Of a stretch of 64,000 nucleotides of DNA, positions 19,150-28,397 are shown in pieces. The translations under genes and the position numbers were made by a program. The stretch is taken from NCBI GenBank assembly GCA_027449865.1, contig DAIDKV010000082.1, positions 1 to 64,000 on the forward strand. Direction: 5' to 3'. The notes below the pieces were generated by a model. The model saw nothing but the letters and a program-made list of their open reading frames with translations, was not told the origin of the DNA and ran no database searches. Within the stretch, counting starts at the first letter, position 1. Each line of letters starts with the position of its first letter. Origin of the DNA: Planctomycetales bacterium (GTDB taxonomy: Bacteria; Planctomycetota; Planctomycetia; Isosphaerales; Isosphaeraceae).

Positions 19150-19803
19150 ATGACTCGGCCTTATCGTGTTGTGATCGCGGACGACGAGAAACCAGTCGCG
19201 GTCGGACTGCAAAACCAACTGGAATCGCTGGGCTATGACGTGGTGGCCGTTGTCCACGATGGCCAGCGTGCCATTGAGATGTGCCGGCGAACCCTTCCCG
19301 ACGCGGTGTTCATGGACATCGAGATGCCGGGCCTGGACGGGCTTTCGGCGGCCCGCCAGATTGCCGTCGATCCCGGGACGCCGGTCATAATCCTGACGGC
19401 CCATGGCCACCCCAACCTGATCGATCAGGCGGTGGAAGACGGTGTGATCTCTTACCTGCTCAAGCCGGCGACCAATCCCAGCCTCCATGCTGCCGTGCAG
19501 GTGGCGGTGGCTCGAGCGCGTGAGCTGAAGGCGCTTCAGGAGGATGTCGACGAGCTGAAGACGACCCTGCGGGAGCGGAAGCTGATCGAGCGAGCCAAGG
19601 GGATATTGATGTCGCGGCGCCACCTCAATGAAAGCGAGGCGTTCCGGCTGCTCCAGCGACAGAGTCAGGATCGTCGCATTCCGATGGCGAAGCTCGCCGA
19701 GTCCATTATCCAGACCGACGAATTGCTTGAAGCTCCCAACCAGGCCGGGGCGGCCGGTTTGCGGCCACTCCGCCGCCATTCCGACCTGCCGCACGGGGAG
19801 TAG
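19150..19803 (+). CDS. ANTAR-domain response regulator (AmiR/NasT type)
   Basis: REC domain VVIADDEKPVAVG...AVFMDIEMPGLDGL...VIILTAHG...YLLKPA, coiled linker, ANTAR ERKLIERAKGILMSRRHLNESEAFRLLQRQSQDRRIPMAKLAESII. ATG at 19150. Confidence 0.93.
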   Translation: MTRPYRVVIADDEKPVAVGLQNQLESLGYDVVAVVHDGQRAIEMCRRTLPDAVFMDIEMPGLDGLSAARQIAVDPGTPVIILTAHGHPNLIDQAVEDGVISYLLKPATNPSLHAAVQVAVARARELKALQEDVDELKTTLRERKLIERAKGILMSRRHLNESEAFRLLQRQSQDRRIPMAKLAESIIQTDELLEAPNQAGAAGLRPLRRHSDLPHGE

Positions 19804-20073
19804 GGGTTTGACGCCGTGCTGGTCCCTCGGTATGATTTTTGATACTCGGAGGGACCGCACGGAACGGAAAGGTCCATCGGGCCCTCCCCGGTTGGGTCGC
19901 AGTCTTTCTTCCGACGAATGAGACGGCCGGTCGGGTTCAAGGATGGTACGAGCCGGGCTCGATATCCAACAGGTCGCAACTATCCTCGACTCCCGCCCTC
20001 TCCCTCTCGCGTGATGGGCGGCCCCTCTCCAGGGACGCCGCCTCGACAGCCATGATCATGGTGGGAGACTGGC

Positions 20074-20334
20074 ATGCCGCTGTTTGAGACCGGGATCGAC
20101 GACCATCGGATCGGCACCCGTTTGGATCATCGGGAGCTGGCCGAGTTCATTGAGGGGCACATCAATCGGGTCGCCAGCGGGCGGATCCGCGACCTCCACG
20201 TCGTTTACTCCGACGAGAAGATCATCCTTCAGGGCCGCTCACGGACGTACCACGCGAAGCAACTGGCGCATCAGGCTGTCCTCGATCTGACCGACGGACA
20301 TCCCCTCCTCGCCAATCAGATTGTCGTTTCCTGA
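20074..20334 (+). CDS. Small BON-like protein
   Basis: 86 aa; GRIRDLHVVYSDEKIILQGRSRTYHAKQLAHQAVLDL resembles a BON-type module and the protein at 63069-63296. Confidence 0.75.
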   Translation: MPLFETGIDDHRIGTRLDHRELAEFIEGHINRVASGRIRDLHVVYSDEKIILQGRSRTYHAKQLAHQAVLDLTDGHPLLANQIVVS

Positions 20335-20394
20335 CTGTGGGGATCGAGCGGCGACCTTGCCCCGCGGTGGACGGCTTCCAGCCGACAAACGACC

Positions 20395-21213
20395 ATGCGG
20401 AGGATTCCCCGGAACTCGATCGACCGCACGGAGCAGGGAAAACAGGCCATGGATGTCCGATCCAGGGGGATACCGAGCACTGGGAGCCATCCGCTCCTGA
20501 TCGACCGAGGTGAGCTGCGCTCGGTGCTTTCGAACCTTAGCCACGAGCTCTGCCGGCCTCTCACCTCGCTGAAGGCCGGATTCGACCTCTTGCTCGGCGA
20601 ACCGGCGGCCACCTTCACGGCCGACCAGCGAAATCACATGCAGACCATGGTCTCGCTCTGCGATGATCTTCTCCGGCTGACTCGGAGCTACCTCGACTAC
20701 GCCGGGCTGGTGCAGGGATCGCGCCCGCTTTGCCTCGGACGCTTCACAATCGCCGCGATGATTCACGAGATCGGGCGTCAGTTCGGCTCGGCCGCCGCGG
20801 CTCGCCAGGTCCAATGGGAGGCCCGGGTCGAGGCTTCGCCCGATGCGGCGGTGGTCACCGATGCCTCACGCTGCCAGCAAATCCTGGGCAATCTTGTCAC
20901 AAATGCCCTCAAGTACACACCGACCGGGGGCCGGATCGAGGTGGTGGGACGTCTCGAGGGCGATTCCTGGTCCGTCACTGTCGCCGATTCAGGCCCGGGT
21001 ATCCCACCCGATGCCCTGGAGATGGTCTTCGAGCCCTTCTTCCGACTGGCCCGCGACGAGCATTCCGGGGTGGAAGGAAACGGCCTGGGGCTGGCGATCT
21101 GTCGCGAACTGGTCGCCCAGTTGCAAGGGTCGATCGCGCTGGCCTCGGTCGTCGGCCAGGGTACCTCCGCCACGGTCCGGTTCCCGATCGAGATCCAGAC
21201 GGTCGATACCTAG
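20395..21213 (+). CDS. Soluble sensor histidine kinase
   Basis: H box LSNLSHELCRPLTSLKAG, N box GNLVTNALKYTPTGG, G boxes DSGPGIPPDALEMVFEPFFR / GNGLGLAICREL. No transmembrane segment is evident. An alternative ATG lies at 20449. Confidence 0.92.
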   Translation: MRRIPRNSIDRTEQGKQAMDVRSRGIPSTGSHPLLIDRGELRSVLSNLSHELCRPLTSLKAGFDLLLGEPAATFTADQRNHMQTMVSLCDDLLRLTRSYLDYAGLVQGSRPLCLGRFTIAAMIHEIGRQFGSAAAARQVQWEARVEASPDAAVVTDASRCQQILGNLVTNALKYTPTGGRIEVVGRLEGDSWSVTVADSGPGIPPDALEMVFEPFFRLARDEHSGVEGNGLGLAICRELVAQLQGSIALASVVGQGTSATVRFPIEIQTVDT

Positions 21214-21893
21214 CGAATCCGGAGCGCGGGGTCGACCGATCCCGGCGATCGAGGCGACCATCGAAGCGGACCTCGGTACCTCGAATGGTGGTCCAGATCG
21301 TCGTCGAGGCGAAGGCCGACCTGGTCGGAGTCTTCTTCCGTTCCGGGGGCAGTTTGTGGCGGGCCGAGAGTCCCCGTGCCCTCTTCCTCGTCGCGTAGCG
21401 GCGCGGCGGGGGTCATCTGGCCGGGGATTCGAGCGACCGGAGGCTTCCGGCGCGGCCGATTGTCCCGGCCAGCGGGGATGGTCCGGGCGCCGTCTTCCAG
21501 GTCGTCATGGGATCGACCGGATCGAGAGGCCGACCGAAGGTCATCGTCCAACCCGCGTTCGCGGAGGAGGTTGCGAGCGTCGTCGAGCCGGGCGGTCAGG
21601 TCGCCGTTGTCCTGCTCCTGCTGGACGAGGCGATCTTCCACCTCGCGGTTCTCACGACGGAGCTTCGCCAGGTCGCGCTTCATCTGGGCGTTCTCGTACT
21701 CCAGGTGCGAGACGCTGGTTTTCAACTGGCCGACAGTCGGTCCGCCCGCGATGAATGTGGGACGCCCGGCGCATCCGGAAAAGAGGGATGGCCCGATGAC
21801 GGCCAGCGAGGCGAGCAGCCCGGCGCGGATCGCCGTCCGCCCTGGTAGCGCCCGGGCGGCGGCTGGGTCGGGATTGAGGAGTCCGGGTGACAA
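21210..21893 (-). CDS. Putative lipoprotein with coiled-coil region
   Basis: Hydrophobic N-terminus ending in a lipobox-like LFSGC, then heptad-like VGQLKTSVSHLEYENAQMKRDLAKLRRENREVEDRLVQQEQ. Confidence 0.7.
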   Translation of the reverse strand: MSPGLLNPDPAAARALPGRTAIRAGLLASLAVIGPSLFSGCAGRPTFIAGGPTVGQLKTSVSHLEYENAQMKRDLAKLRRENREVEDRLVQQEQDNGDLTARLDDARNLLRERGLDDDLRSASRSGRSHDDLEDGARTIPAGRDNRPRRKPPVARIPGQMTPAAPLRDEEEGTGTLGPPQTAPGTEEDSDQVGLRLDDDLDHHSRYRGPLRWSPRSPGSVDPALRIR

Positions 21894-21953
21894 GGTAGAA
21901 GGCCCCGATCGCGAAGTCTCAGGAGATGAGAAGTCAGTCCTCCTCTTTCATCG

Positions 21954-22331
21954 TCAATTCGACCAGTGAGGATTCGGAAACCCTTCCGTGGTTTTTGCGG
22001 CATAGTCCGGCGGTGGCAGGTCGTCGACGGGGTCGGCCGGATTGGGAGGGTCGTGAGGGGCGGGCGTGGATCGGAGCCGACGGATCGCCAGGACGATCGT
22101 GGTGGTGAGCAGGGTGAGCACGGATCCGACCACGGCACTCATCAGAATGACGATGCCGGTTGTACTGGTGAGCTGTCCCAGCCCGAACGGGAAGCGAACC
22201 GTCACCGGACTGTTGTTCGCCCAGATGAACCAGAGCATCAGGCCGAGCAGGACCGCCGTGCCGACCAGCCGGCGATAGACCCAGAAGTTTCGAATCAATG
22301 AGGGCCGGCGGCGCTTGTACTGGTAGGCCAT
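21954..22331 (-). CDS. LapA/DUF1049-like small membrane protein
   Basis: Two TM segments, with LMLWFIWANNSPVTVRFPFG typical of LapA-domain proteins. ATG at 22331. Confidence 0.7.
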   Translation of the reverse strand: MAYQYKRRRPSLIRNFWVYRRLVGTAVLLGLMLWFIWANNSPVTVRFPFGLGQLTSTTGIVILMSAVVGSVLTLLTTTIVLAIRRLRSTPAPHDPPNPADPVDDLPPPDYAAKTTEGFPNPHWSN

Positions 22332-22405
22332 GGCAGGGGCTCCGACTCCAGGCGGGATGAGGGCCGGCGGCGCTTCGTCGCGGCCGATCGGCCGGGGATG
22401 GCTCG

Positions 22406-23371
22406 CTAATCCGGGATGTTCGTGACCCCCATTAGCCACCAGAATACCACATAGAGAGAATGGAAGAGTCCCGCGGCCCAACCTCTCCAGACGACCGGCC
22501 AGGCGAAGAGCAGGACCGCCGCCGCCATGCTGAGATAGGGCCCATAAGGGATTTCGCGATCGGCGCTGGATAATTGGGCGCCGGCGAGCCGTTTCCTGAG
22601 GTTGACCAACACTTTCCATGCCGCATGCGCCAGGCCGAAGAACGGGGCGAGGAAGAAGGTCAGGACGGCGGCCTGCCATCCCAGGAAGGCCCCGACCATC
22701 CCCATCAGCGTGACGTCGCCAAGCCCCATCGCCTCGCGGCCGAAGAGGAACCCGGCCGAGCCCCGGACGCCCTGCGTGAGCCCCGCGCCGACCGCCATCC
22801 CGACAAGTCCCGCCATCAGGCCCTGCCCGTGGGTCATCGAGCCTGGCGGGGGCATGTTCGAGGGCTCGGGCCGAACCGCCGGCCAGATCGTTCCCATCAG
22901 GACGCCGATGACCATCCCCGTCACCGTGATCTGATCGGGGATCAGCATCAGGTCGTAGTCAATGAACGTCGCGGCCACCAGCAAGGCGAGGAAGATCGAG
23001 TGATAGGCCGCGGCGATGAGCCGGTCGGTCGGGATCGCGTACCAGGGACCGCGTGGCACCGCCACGACGTCGATCAAAAAGGCCCCGAGGAAGAGCAGCC
23101 CGACCATCGCCTCGACCATCGGGTAGCGCGGCGAGATCCGGAGCCCGCAGCTTCGACACTCTCCCCGAAGGGCCAGCCAGCTCACGATCGGAATATTGTC
23201 CTGAGGCGCGATCGCCGACCAGCACCGGGGGCAATGTGATCCAGGCCAGATCACGCTCTTCTGCCAGGGAATTCGATAGATGCAGACGTTCAGGAAGCTG
23301 CCGACCACGGTGCCGATCAGGAAGAATCCGGCGCCCAGTGCCACCAGCATCGGCCATGCGGAGAGCATCAC
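22406..23371 (-). CDS. Prepilin peptidase / A24 family
   Basis: GSFLNVCIYRIPWQKSVIWPGSHCPRC, CxxC pairs, FIDYDLMLIPDQIT and GLGDVTLMGMVGAFLGW GxGD-type aspartic protease motif. Confidence 0.94.
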   Translation of the reverse strand: MMLSAWPMLVALGAGFFLIGTVVGSFLNVCIYRIPWQKSVIWPGSHCPRCWSAIAPQDNIPIVSWLALRGECRSCGLRISPRYPMVEAMVGLLFLGAFLIDVVAVPRGPWYAIPTDRLIAAAYHSIFLALLVAATFIDYDLMLIPDQITVTGMVIGVLMGTIWPAVRPEPSNMPPPGSMTHGQGLMAGLVGMAVGAGLTQGVRGSAGFLFGREAMGLGDVTLMGMVGAFLGWQAAVLTFFLAPFFGLAHAAWKVLVNLRKRLAGAQLSSADREIPYGPYLSMAAAVLLFAWPVVWRGWAAGLFHSLYVVFWWLMGVTNIPD

Positions 23372-23913
23372 GCCCCTCCTTCGTCGAACATCGGCCCGAG
23401 GGCCGCGATCACAGCCAGGGCGGCCTGTTCGGGCGTCTGGCCGCCGGTTGGGATGACCACGTCGGCGGCCTCGGCGTAAAGGGGCGACCGCGAGGCAAGT
23501 ACCTGCTCGATCTCGGCGAGGGTTCCGGCCGAGGTGAGCGCCGGCCGCCCCGCAAGACTGGTTGGATCGGCTTCAAGGCGGCGTGAGAGTTCCACGGGGT
23601 CGGCCGTCAACCAGGCGACGAAACCAAAATCGCGGAGGCGTCGCCGGTTGGACTCCCGAAGGATGGCCCCGCCGCCGGTCGCGAGAACAGCGCCCGGAAA
23701 GCCGTCGGTCAGTTCGGCGAGGGTTTGCTCCTCGCGGTCGCGGAACGAAGGCTCGCCCGACTCCGCGAAAAGGGCGCGGATCGACCGGCCCGATCGCGCC
23801 TCGATTTCGCGGTCGCTATCCACGAACGCTCGGCCGAGTCGCTCGGCGAGAATCCGACCCACGGTCGACTTTCCCGTTCCTCGGTATCCGATCAGAACGA
23901 TGCCCCGGCCCAT
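23368..23913 (-). CDS. aroK: Shikimate kinase
   Basis: GYRGTGKSTVGRILAERLGRAFVDSDREIEARSG, ATGGGAILRESNRR. ATG at 23913. Confidence 0.93.
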   Translation of the reverse strand: MGRGIVLIGYRGTGKSTVGRILAERLGRAFVDSDREIEARSGRSIRALFAESGEPSFRDREEQTLAELTDGFPGAVLATGGGAILRESNRRRLRDFGFVAWLTADPVELSRRLEADPTSLAGRPALTSAGTLAEIEQVLASRSPLYAEAADVVIPTGGQTPEQAALAVIAALGPMFDEGGA

Positions 23914-25415
23914 CAGGCGTCCTTCAAGGGCGAGAGCCGCCGGCGGAGTGCTTCTCGCATGACATCGAGGGGCGCGTCCTGCCCGGTGTAGAGCTTGAAC
24001 TGGAGAGCGGCCTGGCGGACGAACATGTCCGTGCCGGAAAGACCCTTGCAACCGCGCTCGCGGGCCAGCTTCAGCAGCATTGTGTTCTCGGGATGATAAA
24101 TGGTGTCGAAGACAACCATGTTCGGACGGCTGAACGCGCCCGGCGGCATCGGCGTGTCGTCAACGTTGGGGTGCATCCCGACCGGAGTGCAATTGATGAT
24201 CACGTCGGTGACCGTACTGGACCGCGAGGACCAGGTGATCGCCCGAGCGCCAACCTCTTCGGCCAGCGAGGTGGCTCGCTCGTCGTGCCGGTTGGTGATG
24301 GTTACATTCGCGCCGCGGCGGACCATTCCGAAGGCAATCGACCGGGCAACGCCTCCGGCTCCCAGGATCATCACGTGCTTTTCATAGACGGGGCTCGTCG
24401 CCTCCTCGCTCGCCCGGCCGCCCATGGCGTCCTCGAGCGAATCCATCGCGGCCCGATAATCGGTGTTGTACCCGACTCGCTTGCCATCGGGCTCGATGAC
24501 GACGGTGTTGCAGGAGTTGGTCCGCTCGACGGCACCCTCCTTCTGCTGAAGGAGCGGGACGATGGCTTCCTTGTGCGGGATGGTCACACTGCATCCCCTG
24601 ATCCCCAGCCACTTCAACTCCTCGAAGAACGTGGCCAACTGTCCTTCGGGGACGAGAAAGGGAACCATGGCCTTGTTCAGGCCGAGGTGGGCGAAGGCGG
24701 CGTTGTGGATGGTCGGACTGAGGCTCTGCTCGATCGGGTCTCCCAGGACGCCAAAGATCTCGGTCGAGGCATTGATCCGATCGTACGCGAGGTCCTTTTT
24801 GAGGACGGAATACGGCTGCATTCCGGGAGCGAAGGTTCGCTCGGGGTTGAAGCCGGCGAAGGTAAAGGGAGCCCCGTATTTCGCCCCGAGAATCCGTGTA
24901 AAAACTCCGATCTCGCCCATCGCGATCGGGATCATCGGGACCTTGGAGACGGTCGCCAGGTGAAGGATTCGTGAGGCTTCGGCGAGGGTGGTGGCGTTGG
25001 CGGCAATCTTGACGATATCGGGGTCGAATTTCTCGCATTGCTCGGCGGTATCGCCGAGGTCTTGCGGGGTGCCCTTCATGTTGTGATAGCTGATGATCCG
25101 CTTCGTCTTGCCGAACCGCCGGATGCCGGCGGCGATGTCTACCTCGAGATCGACATAATCCACCCCAGCCACGATCGCCTCGCGGAGGAGCTGCTGCCGT
25201 TTCTCCTCCGGGCCGCGCCAGAGGCCGCCGTCGGCGCCTCGACGGATGGTAATGACCATCGGCGTCGGGCGTTCCTTGAGGATTCGCTTGAGGTCCGGCT
25301 CGTGTCGGAGGCAGTCGAGGCGGAGCTCGACCAGATCCACGCCGGCCTCCGCCGCCTCTTTCCATTCCTCGGCGAGCGACGAATGCCGGCCCCGCCCGAT
25401 CGTCACGCAGATCAT
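23913..25415 (-). CDS. aroDE: Bifunctional type I 3-dehydroquinate dehydratase / shikimate dehydrogenase
   Basis: N-terminal AroD domain (VDLVELRLDCLR, KRIISYHNMKGTP, KVPMIPIAMGEIG); C-terminal AroE domain (FGVLGDPIEQSLSPTIHNAAF, VTIPHKEAIVP, LGAGGVARSIAFGMVRRGANVTITNRH). Confidence 0.94.
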   Translation of the reverse strand: MICVTIGRGRHSSLAEEWKEAAEAGVDLVELRLDCLRHEPDLKRILKERPTPMVITIRRGADGGLWRGPEEKRQQLLREAIVAGVDYVDLEVDIAAGIRRFGKTKRIISYHNMKGTPQDLGDTAEQCEKFDPDIVKIAANATTLAEASRILHLATVSKVPMIPIAMGEIGVFTRILGAKYGAPFTFAGFNPERTFAPGMQPYSVLKKDLAYDRINASTEIFGVLGDPIEQSLSPTIHNAAFAHLGLNKAMVPFLVPEGQLATFFEELKWLGIRGCSVTIPHKEAIVPLLQQKEGAVERTNSCNTVVIEPDGKRVGYNTDYRAAMDSLEDAMGGRASEEATSPVYEKHVMILGAGGVARSIAFGMVRRGANVTITNRHDERATSLAEEVGARAITWSSRSSTVTDVIINCTPVGMHPNVDDTPMPPGAFSRPNMVVFDTIYHPENTMLLKLARERGCKGLSGTDMFVRQAALQFKLYTGQDAPLDVMREALRRRLSPLKDA

Positions 25416-25569
25416 CGCCCGATACGCCCTGACAGGGCGCCCCCACTCAAGATCTCCCGATCCCGACGCCGGATCGGCCGCATCGCACCCGATCCCTGGA
25501 TTTTACGAGACCCGCATGGATCGATGAAAGGGGGAGGTGGGCCGAGTGTTCTTCCGCGATCGGACGCGG

Positions 25570-25917
25570 TCAGAGCGGCAGGTGGCAGACCACTCCTTCC
25601 CACTCCCCCTGACGGCTGCAAGAGATCAGGAGGAGGATTTCCTCGATCGCCTGGCCAACTGGGAAACGGCTTGCAATCACCCAGACACCCGGCATCCGTC
25701 GTGTGGCGGCGAGTCGCTCGTAGGCGAAATCGGGGATGGTGACCCGATCGTGGGTGAGGAGGATTCGACCCTCGGATGCGGCCCATTCCCGTACTTCGGG
25801 ATCGTCGTGGCCGATCAACCCGATATCCTGGACCCGGATGAGGTCTAGCTCCGGGACTTTCCTCAACAGTCCGCGTACGATCTCGCCATTGAAATTCTCG
25901 TCGGCGGCCAACCGCAT
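25570..25917 (-). CDS. DUF5615-like PIN-fold protein (putative toxin)
   Basis: MRLAADENFNGEIVRGL...DIGLIGHDDPEVREWAASEGRILLTHDRVT, the conserved DUF5615 arrangement. ATG at 25917. Confidence 0.82.
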   Translation of the reverse strand: MRLAADENFNGEIVRGLLRKVPELDLIRVQDIGLIGHDDPEVREWAASEGRILLTHDRVTIPDFAYERLAATRRMPGVWVIASRFPVGQAIEEILLLISCSRQGEWEGVVCHLPL

Positions 25918-25924
25918 GATGGCC

Positions 25925-26260
25925 TCATTCGACCGGCTTCCGCCCGACCTCGACCCTACGTCGGATCTCGCCCAGGTCCTTTCGATTGGCCTCGATCTTT
26001 TCCCAGACCTCGGCGGCACGCCGGTCGCGTCGCTTTTGGTAGTCGGCGATCTCGTCGGGGTGCCGCTCGGCGTAGGTGATCACCGCGTTTATGTCGGAGA
26101 CGGACAGCGTATCGAAACGCTGCGCGATGGCCTCGGGAGTCGCGCCGTCTTCCAGGGCCTCGAGGACCAGTTCCAGCAGCACGCGAGTGCCGCCGACCCG
26201 GAGCGTGCCCGAGGCATCTTCCCTCAGCGGGATCGTCTCGATCGGGGATTTCGATGGCAT
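25925..26260 (-). CDS. DUF433 domain protein (putative antitoxin)
   Basis: GTLRVGGTRVLLELVLEALEDGATPEAIAQRFDTLSVSDINAVITYAERHPDEI, a DUF433-like helical core, 7 nt upstream of the DUF5615 ORF. Confidence 0.82.
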   Translation of the reverse strand: MPSKSPIETIPLREDASGTLRVGGTRVLLELVLEALEDGATPEAIAQRFDTLSVSDINAVITYAERHPDEIADYQKRRDRRAAEVWEKIEANRKDLGEIRRRVEVGRKPVE

Positions 26261-26290
26261 GGTGATCCTCCTCGGCCTGAAGGCTCGATT

Positions 26291-28249
26291 CTAGATCCGT
26301 CCGAACTGCTTCTCCAGGTCGGCGCGGGTGAAGACCAGGGCCGTCGGTCGGCCGTGGGGGCAGTGGTGCGAGTCGGCGACGAGGTGTCGGCGGTCCAGAA
26401 GGGCCTCGATCTCGGCTGGCGTGAGGGGCTGGCCGGCCTTGATCGCCGCCTTGCAGGCGATCATGTGGAGCAACTCGGCGAGCAGGCCGTCGCGGGTCGG
26501 GGGCAGCGGCTGGGTACGCAGGTGCTCGGCGAGGTCGCGGACCAGCCGGTTCGGTTCGACGTTGGGCAGCATCGCCGGGAGACTTCGAACCAGCACCGTA
26601 TCGCCGCCGAACGACTCCACCTCCAGGCCGAGCTTTGCCAGGACCTCGACCTGTTCGAGAACCGCCACGGCCTCAGGCGCGGGCAGGTCCACCGGCTCGG
26701 GGACGAGCAATCGCTGCGATTCGACCTGGCCCTGAGCCACGCGCGCCCGCAGTTCCTCGTAAAGAATGCGCTCGTGAAGCGCGTGCTGGTCGATCACGAT
26801 CATTCCGTCGCCCGCCTCGGCGATGAGGTAGCTATCGTGGACCTGGATGGCCTTGAGCTTCGGGGCGCCGAGGGAGTCCGTCGATACGGGCAACGGCGCG
26901 GGTGGTGGCGTCGAGGGACCGGGAGTGGGTGGCCCGATCATCGGCGAGTCGGCCGCGGCCGGGATCGGCGGAGGGGCGAACTCGTCAAAATCGGCGTCGG
27001 TCCCTCGGGCGAATCCGCCGGGGAGTGGTTGCGCCCAGCTCGGGGCGGGTTTCGGAGTCTCGACCCTCGGCCGGCTCGGCTCAAACCACGAAGCCACGGT
27101 TTGCCGGTCGCTCGGTCCGCCGCCCAGCTCAAATGACGCAGGAGCCATCGACGGCCCCGGTGAAAACGTCGAGACGGCCAGCGTGGGCGAGACGTCGCGC
27201 GGCATCGGCTCCGGAGGCACGACGCCCGTATCGGCCCCCGCCTGAAGCCTCGCGTGCAGGTCGCTCTTGAGAAAGGTCTGGCGGAGCGTGGCCAGAACAT
27301 GGCTGTAGATCCGGTTCGAATCACGGAACCGAACCTCGACCTTCGTTGGATGGACGTTGACGTCCACCTCCTCGGGTGGGATCTCCAGGTTGAGAAACGC
27401 CACAGGCATCCGGCCAACCATCAAAAGTCCGCGATACGCTTCATTCAACGCATGGGAGAGTGAGCGATCCCGAACAAAACGCCCGCCCAGAAACAGGAAT
27501 TGCCCCTTCGCCGTTGACCGGCTCTGCGATGGGTGGGCGACGTAACCCCAGACATGCATCTCGTCGAGCCGTCCCTCGACCCAGAGAAGCGATTCGGCCA
27601 GCTCTCGACCGAAGAACACGGCAATCCGCTCGCGGATGCCGCCGACGGGCGGCAGGTCGTGGACGACCTTACCGCCGGATCGATAGGTCAGGTGGATATT
27701 CGGGTTCGCCAGCGCGACCCGCGAGAACATCTCGGCGACGTGGCCGGCTTCGGTCACGTCGGACTTCAGGAATGTTCGCCGGACAGGTGTGTTGAAAAAA
27801 AGGTTGCGGACCTCCATCACCGTCCCAACCGGCCCTCCGCACGACCGGATCAGCCCGAACGTCCCACCCTCGATGCAGAGTTCCGACCCGGTCTCGGCGC
27901 CCATCTGCCGGGTCTGGCAGCGAACCTTCGAGACCTCGGCGATCGCCGCCAGGGCCTCGCCGCGGAAGCCCAGCGTCCGGATTCGGAAGAGATCCTCGGC
28001 GTCGCTCAACTTGCTCGTCGCGTGCGGGGTGAAGGCGAGGGTCAGGTCGTCGTCCGACATTCCGCCGCCATTGTCCGCCACCCGAACGAGATCCTTTCCA
28101 CCCCGCTCGACGGTCAGGTCGATGCGCGTGGCGCCGGCGTCGATCGCGTTTTCCAGCAACTCCTTCACCACGCTCGCCGGACGCTCGACCACCTCGCCCG
28201 CCGCGATCTGATTGACGACCGACGGCGGCAATTGCCGGATGATTCCCAT
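26291..28249 (-). CDS. mutL: DNA mismatch repair protein MutL
   Basis: IRQLPPSVVNQIAAGEVVERPASVVKELLENAIDAGAT, DNGGGMSDDDL, TLGFRGEALAAIAEVS and a C-terminal MutL dimerisation domain. Confidence 0.97.
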   Translation of the reverse strand: MGIIRQLPPSVVNQIAAGEVVERPASVVKELLENAIDAGATRIDLTVERGGKDLVRVADNGGGMSDDDLTLAFTPHATSKLSDAEDLFRIRTLGFRGEALAAIAEVSKVRCQTRQMGAETGSELCIEGGTFGLIRSCGGPVGTVMEVRNLFFNTPVRRTFLKSDVTEAGHVAEMFSRVALANPNIHLTYRSGGKVVHDLPPVGGIRERIAVFFGRELAESLLWVEGRLDEMHVWGYVAHPSQSRSTAKGQFLFLGGRFVRDRSLSHALNEAYRGLLMVGRMPVAFLNLEIPPEEVDVNVHPTKVEVRFRDSNRIYSHVLATLRQTFLKSDLHARLQAGADTGVVPPEPMPRDVSPTLAVSTFSPGPSMAPASFELGGGPSDRQTVASWFEPSRPRVETPKPAPSWAQPLPGGFARGTDADFDEFAPPPIPAAADSPMIGPPTPGPSTPPPAPLPVSTDSLGAPKLKAIQVHDSYLIAEAGDGMIVIDQHALHERILYEELRARVAQGQVESQRLLVPEPVDLPAPEAVAVLEQVEVLAKLGLEVESFGGDTVLVRSLPAMLPNVEPNRLVRDLAEHLRTQPLPPTRDGLLAELLHMIACKAAIKAGQPLTPAEIEALLDRRHLVADSHHCPHGRPTALVFTRADLEKQFGRI

Positions 28250-28282
28250 CGCGATGATCTCCCCCTATGCGCGAGTCTCCTT

Positions 28283-28288
28283 ATTATA
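28283..28288 (-). promoter_or_regulatory. Candidate sigma-70 -10 box (TATAAT on minus strand) for mutL
   Basis: AT-rich TGTATAATAAGG on the minus strand, ~34 nt before the mutL ATG at 28249. No convincing -35 at 17 nt spacing. Confidence 0.35.
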
Positions 28289-28397
28289 CAATGTGATCTT
28301 CCGTTCAGAAAGAGGACCGGACTTGATCCCCGCTCCGGTTCGTTCCATCATCGAGAGACGCCGGGATGACTTATCCACCGATTGTGACGGATCCCCG

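Noticed and set aside
27300-27330. GGTTCGAATC string resembling a tRNA T-arm
   Set aside because: It lies inside mutL coding sequence with no acceptor or anticodon stem around it.
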